NCBI RefSeq assembly: GCF_009742705.1
Contig: NZ_WPCU01000005.1
Coordinates: 772,216 to 810,341 of the forward strand
Reading direction: 5' to 3'
DNA: 38,126 nt
From: Auraticoccus cholistanensis
GTDB taxonomy: Bacteria > Actinomycetota > Actinomycetes > Propionibacteriales > Propionibacteriaceae
Below the pieces are notes generated by a model that saw only the letters and a list, made by a program, of their open reading frames with translations, searched no databases and was not told the origin of the DNA. This document shows positions 33,389 through 38,126 of this stretch, one piece after another. Within the stretch, counting starts at the first letter, position 1. The number at the start of each line of letters is the position of its first letter. Both the position numbers and the translations under genes were made by a program.

Positions 33389-33877
33389 TCAGGCCGGGAC
33401 GGCCAGGGCGCGCTCGATGTCGCCGCTCAGCGAGGCGGGTTCGGTCTGCGGGGCGTAGCGCTCCAGCACGCGGCCGTCGCGGCCGAGGAGGAACTTGGTG
33501 AAGTTCCACTCGATCGCCGCGCCGGGCACGTCGCCCTTCTCGCTGCGCAGCCACCGGTAGAGCGGGTGGGCGCCGTCGCCGTTGACCTCGATCTTGGCGA
33601 ACATCGGGAAGGTGACGCCGTAGTTGCGCTGGCAGAACTCGCCGATCTCGGCGGCATCGCCGGGCTCCTGGTGGGCGAACTGGTCGCAGGGGAAGCCGAG
33701 CACGGTGAAGCCGCGGTCGCGGTAGGTGTCGTGGAGCTGCTGCAGCCCCTCGTACTGCGGCGTGAGCCCGCACTTCGAGGCGGTGTTCACCACCAGCACC
33801 ACCTGGCCGAGGTGGTCGGACAGGTCGGTGTCGCGGCCGTCGAGGGAGTCGGCGTGGAAGTCGGCGAGAGTCGTCAC
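33389..33877 (-). CDS. glutathione peroxidase family protein (Cys-type, likely thioredoxin-dependent)
   Basis: Peroxide reductase, 162 aa. Seen: NTASKCGLTPQYEGLQQLH with the peroxidatic C36, GFPCDQFAHQEPG with the second Cys and Gln of the catalytic set, and WNFTKFLLGRDG with Trp and Asn. In bacteria this form generally uses thioredoxin rather than glutathione; actinobacteria lack glutathione in most cases, so thioredoxin or mycothiol-linked reduction is expected. GTG start at 33877, six bases after CAGAAT, with no ribosome site, so probably leaderless. Divergent from the epimerase. The esterase is downstream. Confidence 0.92.
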   Translation of the reverse strand: MTTLADFHADSLDGRDTDLSDHLGQVVLVVNTASKCGLTPQYEGLQQLHDTYRDRGFTVLGFPCDQFAHQEPGDAAEIGEFCQRNYGVTFPMFAKIEVNGDGAHPLYRWLRSEKGDVPGAAIEWNFTKFLLGRDGRVLERYAPQTEPASLSGDIERALAVPA

Positions 33878-33883
33878 GCGCCC

Positions 33884-33889
33884 ATTCTG
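33884..33889 (-). promoter_or_regulatory. -10 hexamer of leaderless glutathione peroxidase gene
   Basis: CAGAAT on the minus strand six bases before the GTG at 33877. Confidence 0.5.
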
Positions 33890-33951
33890 CGTCGGTGTCC
33901 GGGGCCGGGGTACGTGACCCGGTCAGAGGCGATCGAGCAGAGGAGCCGCAG

Positions 33952-34797
33952 ATGAGGGTCGTGGTGACTGGTGGGACGGGCCGCGCGGGCCGTTGGGTGG
34001 TCCGCGAGATGGCGGACGCGGGGCACGAGGTGGTCAACCTCGACCTGCACCAGCGTCCGGAGCTGGAGCTCCCGGGGACGTTCTGCCGGGTCGACCTGAC
34101 CGACGCGGGACGGGTCTACGACGCGCTGGCCCAGTTCCGGCCCGAGGTGGTCTGCCACCTGGCGGCGAACCCGTCGCCGAGCGGGCAGGCCCGCATCGAC
34201 GTCTTCGACACCAACGTGGTCAGCGCCCACAACGTGCTGCAGGCCGCGGGTGACCTCGGCGTCCCGCGCGTGGTGTACGCCTCCAGCGAGATGGCGACCG
34301 GCCTGCTGACCGAGGGCGTCACGCCGGCGCGGATCCCTTTCGACGAGAGCGAGCGGCGCCCTTCACCCAACGCCTACGCGCTCAGCAAGTACCTCAGCGA
34401 GGTGATCGCCGACTCGATGGCGCTGGCGCACCCGGGCACCGCCTGGATCGGGCTGCGCATCAACAACGTCATCGACCCCGACGGCTACGACCGGTTCGCC
34501 GCCGAGTGGGACGACCCGAGCCTCAGCATGGCCAACTTCTGGAGCTACATCGACGCCCGCGACGTCGGCACCGCCTACCGGGCGGCGGCCGAGGGCACCA
34601 GCAGCGGCCACGAGGTCTGCCTCATCGCCGCCGCCGACACCCGCGCCAAGCGGGGGCTGCGCGAGCTGATGGCGGAGTACTACGACGGCTACGACTCCTT
34701 CGCCGACGACTACACCGATCCCCGCTCGGCCTTCGACTGCAGCAGGATGCAGCGGCTGTTCGGCTGGACGCCCAGCCACAGCTGGCGCGACCAGTAG
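33952..34797 (+). CDS. NAD-dependent epimerase/dehydratase (extended SDR)
   Basis: Extended SDR, 281 aa. Seen: Rossmann loop VTGGTGRAGRWVV near the N-terminus, VCHLAANPS, the catalytic Ser region YASSEMATG and the YALSK motif with Tyr and Lys, and a C-terminal substrate domain with LRINNVIDPDGYDRFAAEW. Family members act on nucleotide sugars or small sugars. ATG at 33952 with GAGGAG upstream; an earlier start adds a short unlike tail. Divergent from the peroxidase and convergent with TetR. Exact reaction unknown. Confidence 0.88.
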   Translation: MRVVVTGGTGRAGRWVVREMADAGHEVVNLDLHQRPELELPGTFCRVDLTDAGRVYDALAQFRPEVVCHLAANPSPSGQARIDVFDTNVVSAHNVLQAAGDLGVPRVVYASSEMATGLLTEGVTPARIPFDESERRPSPNAYALSKYLSEVIADSMALAHPGTAWIGLRINNVIDPDGYDRFAAEWDDPSLSMANFWSYIDARDVGTAYRAAAEGTSSGHEVCLIAAADTRAKRGLRELMAEYYDGYDSFADDYTDPRSAFDCSRMQRLFGWTPSHSWRDQ

Positions 34798-34896
34798 CGG
34801 TCCAGCTCAGCGGGGTGTTGGGGAGGCCGCCGTGCCCCCGTTGCCGGCGACGCCCAGGCGGTCTCTCTCGCGGGCCCCGGCCCGGCCCCGCATCCA

Positions 34897-35565
34897 TCAG
34901 GAGACGGAGCTCCATCCCTGTTCGTGCAGTCTCGCGATCCCGTCGACCAGGAGATCCAGCGCGAAGGCGAACTCGGCGTCGTCGTCGCACCCCGCGCCCG
35001 CGTGCGGAGCGGTCGTCGCCATCCTCACGATCGCCGGGTAGGCAGCGGCGAACTCCGACATGGCATGGGCGCGCAGGGCGGGATCCGCAGGCGCTTCAGG
35101 GGTGGGCAGCACATCGCGGGTGATTCCCCACATCCGTGTGCTCAGCGCGTGCATCGCATGATGCACCAGGTCTGCCGACAGCCCTCCGTCGAACATGACC
35201 GCCATGAGCGAGTCCATGTACGCCAGCACCGTGGGACTCGCCGTCGCGCGCGTCTCGATCGCGGCCTGCGCCCACGGGTGCGCCTGCATGACCGCGCGGG
35301 CCGAGCGGATGCGGGCGCGCAGCGCCTGCTGCCAGGCAAGGCCGTCGGCCGGGACGTCGATGCTCACCACGAGCCTGTCGAGCATGCCGTCGATCAGCTC
35401 CTCGCGGTTCGCGACGTGCTTGTACAGCGCCATCGCGGTGACCCCGAGCGCATCGGCCACCCGCCGCATGCTGGTGGCCTCGAGGCCGACCTCGTCGGCG
35501 AGAGCGGTCGCGGCATCGAGCACCCGGTCACGATCCAGCGGTTGTCGGGCGGCGGAACTTGACAC
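34897..35565 (-). CDS. TetR family transcriptional repressor
   Basis: Ligand-responsive repressor, 222 aa. Seen: N-terminal helix-turn-helix DRDRVLDAATALADEVGLEATSMRRVADALGVTAMALYKHVANREEL at residues 11-57, and a helical C-terminal domain of the TetR_C type with HAMHALSTRMWGITRDVLP. GTG start at 35565, six bases after TACGCT, so probably leaderless; codon choice is less GC-extreme than in most neighbours, hinting at later arrival. It is divergent from a DUF4386 membrane protein across two tandem operators. Ligand unknown. Confidence 0.92.
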   Translation of the reverse strand: MSSSAARQPLDRDRVLDAATALADEVGLEATSMRRVADALGVTAMALYKHVANREELIDGMLDRLVVSIDVPADGLAWQQALRARIRSARAVMQAHPWAQAAIETRATASPTVLAYMDSLMAVMFDGGLSADLVHHAMHALSTRMWGITRDVLPTPEAPADPALRAHAMSEFAAAYPAIVRMATTAPHAGAGCDDDAEFAFALDLLVDGIARLHEQGWSSVS

Positions 35566-35587
35566 GTCTACAGCGTATACCTATGGT
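35559..35587 (+). promoter_or_regulatory. promoter of the DUF4386 gene (TTGACA-N17-TATGGT)
   Basis: Perfect -35 TTGACA (35559-35564), 17-bp spacer, -10 TATGGT (35582-35587). The -35 lies within the first codons of tetR. The 15-bp operator at 35566-35580 fills the spacer. Confidence 0.8.
35566..35580. promoter_or_regulatory. TetR operator 1
   Basis: GTCTACAGCGTATAC, an imperfect dyad (5 of 6 pairs around a 3-bp centre). It lies between -35 and -10 of the DUF4386 promoter and covers the -10 and start region of tetR. Confidence 0.8.
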
Positions 35588-35599
35588 GCGAAGGCGCCG

Positions 35600-35614
35600 G
35601 TCTACGGCGTATAC
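35600..35614. promoter_or_regulatory. TetR operator 2
   Basis: GTCTACGGCGTATAC, 14 of 15 bases identical to operator 1, 34 bp downstream (start to start), just after the expected DUF4386 transcription start. The identity extends to CTA on the right. Confidence 0.8.
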
Positions 35615-35633
35615 CTACGTCGTCAGGATCGTC

Positions 35634-36269
35634 ATGACCTCCCGCGCCCGCACCTACGCCCGCACCGCCGGCATCTTCTACCTCGTCACGCACGTCACCT
35701 CGATCACGGCAGTCGCGGCGTACGCGGCGGGCACGCTCGCCGTGGGCGTCGCCCTCGAACTGGTCCTCGCCGGCGGCTGTCTCGGCACCGGCATCCTGCT
35801 GTGGCTGCTGCTGCGCCCTGTCGGGCCGGCGCGTGCGGCGACCTTCGCCGGGCTGCGAGCGCTGGAAGCCTCAGTCATCGCCGCGGGCACCCTGCCGATG
35901 CTCGCGCTGCTGTGGATGACCGAGCCGGGCCCGATCGCGGAGGTTCTCGTGGACCTCCACACCGCCGCGTTCCTCGTCGGGCAGGGCCTCGTGATCAGCG
36001 TGAACACCGTCATCCTGGGCTGGCTGCTGCTCGATGCCCGCGCCACCCCACGCGCGCTGGCCGTGCTCGGCATGGTCGGCGGCACGCTGGTGCTGGTGAG
36101 CAACTCGGCACAGCTGTTCGGCCTGATCCCGCAGGGCGGGACGATCGCCGGCCTCTGCGCCGTGCCGGTCTTCGCGTTCGAGATCTGGTTCGCGATCCAC
36201 CTCATCGCGGTCGGGCTGCGGCCCCGCGAGGCGGCTCCGGAGCTCGTCGCACCGGCGGTGGCGGGCTGA
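35634..36269 (+). CDS. DUF4386 family membrane protein
   Basis: Integral membrane protein of unknown function, 211 aa, with about six hydrophobic helices. Seen: TARTAGIFYLVTHVTSITAVAAY at the start, a family-like beginning; LVISVNTVILGWLLLDARATPRALAVLGMVGG in the middle; and GTIAGLCAVPVFAFEIWFAIHLIAVGLRP at the end. ATG at 35634 is preferred (weak CAGGA ribosome site about 9 nt upstream); earlier frames would start inside the promoter. Divergent from tetR and probably repressed by it. Such pairs occur in several actinobacteria and may respond to a toxic compound; this is inference. Confidence 0.85.
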   Translation: MTSRARTYARTAGIFYLVTHVTSITAVAAYAAGTLAVGVALELVLAGGCLGTGILLWLLLRPVGPARAATFAGLRALEASVIAAGTLPMLALLWMTEPGPIAEVLVDLHTAAFLVGQGLVISVNTVILGWLLLDARATPRALAVLGMVGGTLVLVSNSAQLFGLIPQGGTIAGLCAVPVFAFEIWFAIHLIAVGLRPREAAPELVAPAVAG

Positions 36270-36325
36270 CCCCGGGCTGAGATGCGCCCCGGCGAGGAGG
36301 TCCCGCCCCGGGTTCGGTGCCGCGA

Positions 36326-37399
36326 TCAGACGTTGAAGCGGAACTCCACCACGTCGCCGTCGGCCATCACGTAGTCCTTGCCCTCCAGCCGCACCTTGCC
36401 GGCCGCTTTCGCAGCCGCCATCGAACGGGCCTCGACCAGGTCGTCGAAGGAGACGATCTCGGCCTTGATGAAGCCCTTCTGGAAGTCGGTGTGGATCACC
36501 CCGGCCGCCTCGGGCGCGGTGGCGCCCTTCTTGATGGTCCAGCCGCGGGCCTCCTTGGGCCCGGCGGTCAGGTAGGACTGCAGGCCCAGGGTCTCGTAGC
36601 CGACGCGGGCCAGGTGGTCCAGGCCCGGCTCCTCGATGCCCATGTCGGCCAGGAACTCCGCGGCCTCCTCGGGCTCCATCTGGGACAGCTCGGACTCGAT
36701 CTTGGCGTCGAGGAAGATCGCCTCGGCCGGTGCGACCAGGTCGCGCATCCGCTGCAGCAGCTCGGCGTCCTCCAGCTCGTCGGAGTCGCAGTTGAAGACG
36801 TAGAGGAAGGGCTTGGCCGTCAGCAGGAAGAACTCCTTGAGCGGCTCGCGGTCCAGGCCGGCGGCGAAGACGCCCTTGCCGGTGTTGAGCACCTCCAGCG
36901 CCTGCTCGACCGCGGCCAGCACGACGGCGCGGTCCTTCTGCATCCGCGACTCCTTGGTCAGCCGCGGCACGGCCTTCTCCAGGGTCTGGATGTCGGCCAG
37001 CACCAGCTCGGTGGTGATGGTGTCGATGTCGCTGCCGGGGTCCACCTCGCCGTCGACGTGGGTGACGTCGGCGTCGCGGAACACGCGGGTCACCTGGCAG
37101 ATCGCGTCGGCCTCGCGGATGTGGGACAGGAAGGCGTTGCCCATCCCCTCCCCCTGGCTGGCGCCCTTGACGATGCCGGCGATGTCGACGAAGGACACGG
37201 TGGCGGGCACGATCCGCTCGGAGCTGAACATCTTGGCCAGCACCGGCAGGCGCTTGTCGGGGACACCGACGACGCCCACGTTCGGCTCGATGGTGGCGAA
37301 GGGGTAGTTCGCCGCGAGGACGTCGTTGCGGGTCAGCGCGTTGAACAGGGTCGACTTGCCGGCGTTGGGCAGGCCGACGATTCCGATGGTGAGTGCCAC
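36326..37399 (-). CDS. ychF: redox-regulated ATPase YchF (Obg family)
   Basis: Conserved ribosome-associated P-loop ATPase, 357 aa, close to the family's 363. Seen: IGIVGLPNAGKSTLFNALTRND with the P-loop at residues 8-15, NYPFATIEPNVGVVGVPD (switch I region), FVDIAGIVKGASQGEGMGN (switch II; the Gly-rich replacement of the catalytic residue typical of YchF), and a C-terminal TGS domain beginning WTIKKGATAPEAAGVIHTDFQKGFIKAEIV. GTG start at 37399 because a longer frame adds 78 unlike Pro/Arg-rich residues; TACAGT eight bases upstream suggests a very short leader. Divergent from the AlkA-like gene. Confidence 0.95.
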   Translation of the reverse strand: MALTIGIVGLPNAGKSTLFNALTRNDVLAANYPFATIEPNVGVVGVPDKRLPVLAKMFSSERIVPATVSFVDIAGIVKGASQGEGMGNAFLSHIREADAICQVTRVFRDADVTHVDGEVDPGSDIDTITTELVLADIQTLEKAVPRLTKESRMQKDRAVVLAAVEQALEVLNTGKGVFAAGLDREPLKEFFLLTAKPFLYVFNCDSDELEDAELLQRMRDLVAPAEAIFLDAKIESELSQMEPEEAAEFLADMGIEEPGLDHLARVGYETLGLQSYLTAGPKEARGWTIKKGATAPEAAGVIHTDFQKGFIKAEIVSFDDLVEARSMAAAKAAGKVRLEGKDYVMADGDVVEFRFNV

Positions 37400-37464
37400 G
37401 GAGGGGAACTGTACCGGGACTCTGGGAGGCTGGACGCCGTCCGCACCCGCCGCAGAGGGGACCC

Positions 37465-38126
37465 ATGCCGCTCGACGCCGAGGCCTTCGCCGCCAGCACC
37501 GACGAGCTCGCCGCCGCCTCCCCGGAGCTGGCGGCCGTGCTGGCGCGCTGGGGGCGGCCCGGGTTCTGGCGGCGGCCCGCCACGTTCGCCACCCTGGTGC
37601 TGCTGGTGCTGGAGCAGCAGGTCTCGCTGGCATCGGGCAAGGCCACCTTCGACCGGCTGCGTGCCGTCGTCGGAGAGGTCACCCCGGCCGCCACCGCCGC
37701 CCTCGACGAGGCCACGCTGCGCGGGCTGGGCGTCACCCGGCAGAAGTCCGGCTACCTCACCGGGCTGGCCCGCGGGATCGTCGACGGCAGCATCGACTGG
37801 GCGGCGATCACGTCCGGCCCACGGCAGGACTGCCGGGAGGCGCTGCTGGCCGTCCGGGGCATCGGCCCGTGGACGGCCGACGTGTGGCTGCTCGCCTGCC
37901 GCTGCTTCCCCGACGAGTGGCCGGTCGGTGACCGGGCGCTGCAGGTCGGCTGCGCGGACGTCCTGGGTCACCCCGCTCCCCTGCTGGGCGGGGACCTGGT
38001 GGCCGCCGGCGAGCCGTGGCGCCCGCACCGCTCCACGGCCGCCCGGTTGGTCTGGCACGACTACCTGTGCCGCCGCGGACGGGCCGAGACGGTGGTCGAC
38101 GGGCTCGACCACCCGGCCGTCGCGGG
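37465..38126 (+). CDS. HhH-GPD DNA glycosylase, 3-methyladenine DNA glycosylase-like (truncated by window edge)
   Basis: Base-excision repair glycosylase, about 220 codons visible, open at the right edge. Seen: LVLLVLEQQVSLASGKATFDRL near residue 45, the helix-hairpin-helix plus catalytic region LLAVRGIGPWTADVWLLACRCFPDEWPVGDRALQ with the catalytic Asp in GDRAL, and HRSTAARLVWHDYL. This is the AlkA/MpgII layout. ATG at 37465 with GAGGGG upstream. Divergent from ychF, 65 nt away. AlkA versus another member of the superfamily cannot be settled here. Confidence 0.85.
   Translation, partial: MPLDAEAFAASTDELAAASPELAAVLARWGRPGFWRRPATFATLVLLVLEQQVSLASGKATFDRLRAVVGEVTPAATAALDEATLRGLGVTRQKSGYLTGLARGIVDGSIDWAAITSGPRQDCREALLAVRGIGPWTADVWLLACRCFPDEWPVGDRALQVGCADVLGHPAPLLGGDLVAAGEPWRPHRSTAARLVWHDYLCRRGRAETVVDGLDHPAVA

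Noticed and set aside
37400-37633. Longer ychF reading from 37633
   Set aside because: Adds a Pro/Arg-rich tail unlike any YchF; the P-loop sits at the proper place from 37399.

Overview
The window is very GC-rich, gene-dense chromosomal DNA from an actinobacterium. The evidence is GC-rich codon use, many GTG starts, families such as DUF1206, an FMN-riboswitch ribDEBAH operon, and many genes whose start codon sits six bases after a TANNNT-like -10 hexamer, the signature of leaderless mRNA. The genus cannot be read from the sequence; Geodermatophilaceae or a relative is a guess. No phage, transposase, CRISPR array, rRNA or tRNA was seen.

Layout. 1-3208: MFS transporter (cut by the left edge), CPBP membrane protease, and a divergent NRAMP metal transporter, with a 59-bp symmetric dyad between the last two. 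3209-10360: DUF1206 membrane protein, three-domain housekeeping genes (SDR, fructosamine kinase-like, YbdK-type ligase), ABC exporter with a MerR-type promoter, small hypothetical, second SDR. 10418-13841: a minus-strand operon of an HPP membrane protein, a molybdopterin oxidoreductase that lacks all four [4Fe-4S] ligands, and a small helical protein. 13958-18224: S51 peptidase and the riboflavin operon ribD-ribE-ribBA-ribH behind an FMN riboswitch. 18289-23026: long hairpin, SDR, phosphotransferase, then a Tat-exported flavin amine oxidase divergent from a signal-peptide-bearing RidA. 23029-29905: regulator/partner pairs (NTF2-like/MerR, WYL/VOC, AraC/DUF2000), a Nei-type glycosylase, a zinc-ribbon protein and a 393-residue unknown. 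29967-32581: YezG/DUF600-like protein, ADP-ribosylglycohydrolase, a leaderless 27-codon ORF and an unknown gene. 32726-38126: esterase, glutathione peroxidase, epimerase, a TetR/DUF4386 pair with tandem operators, YchF, and an AlkA-like glycosylase cut by the right edge.

How genes work together. The riboflavin operon supplies FMN/FAD and is under FMN feedback. The exported amine oxidase would release imines, which the exported RidA is suited to hydrolyse. The HPP/molybdoenzyme/helical-protein operon looks like an anion (perhaps nitrate/nitrite) module built on an unusual reductase. Several regulators face their likely targets across intergenic regions holding recognisable operators. The strongest leads are the cluster-less molybdoenzyme operon, the exported oxidase/RidA pair, the TetR and MerR operator arrays, and the leaderless small ORF carrying four different consecutive Arg codons.
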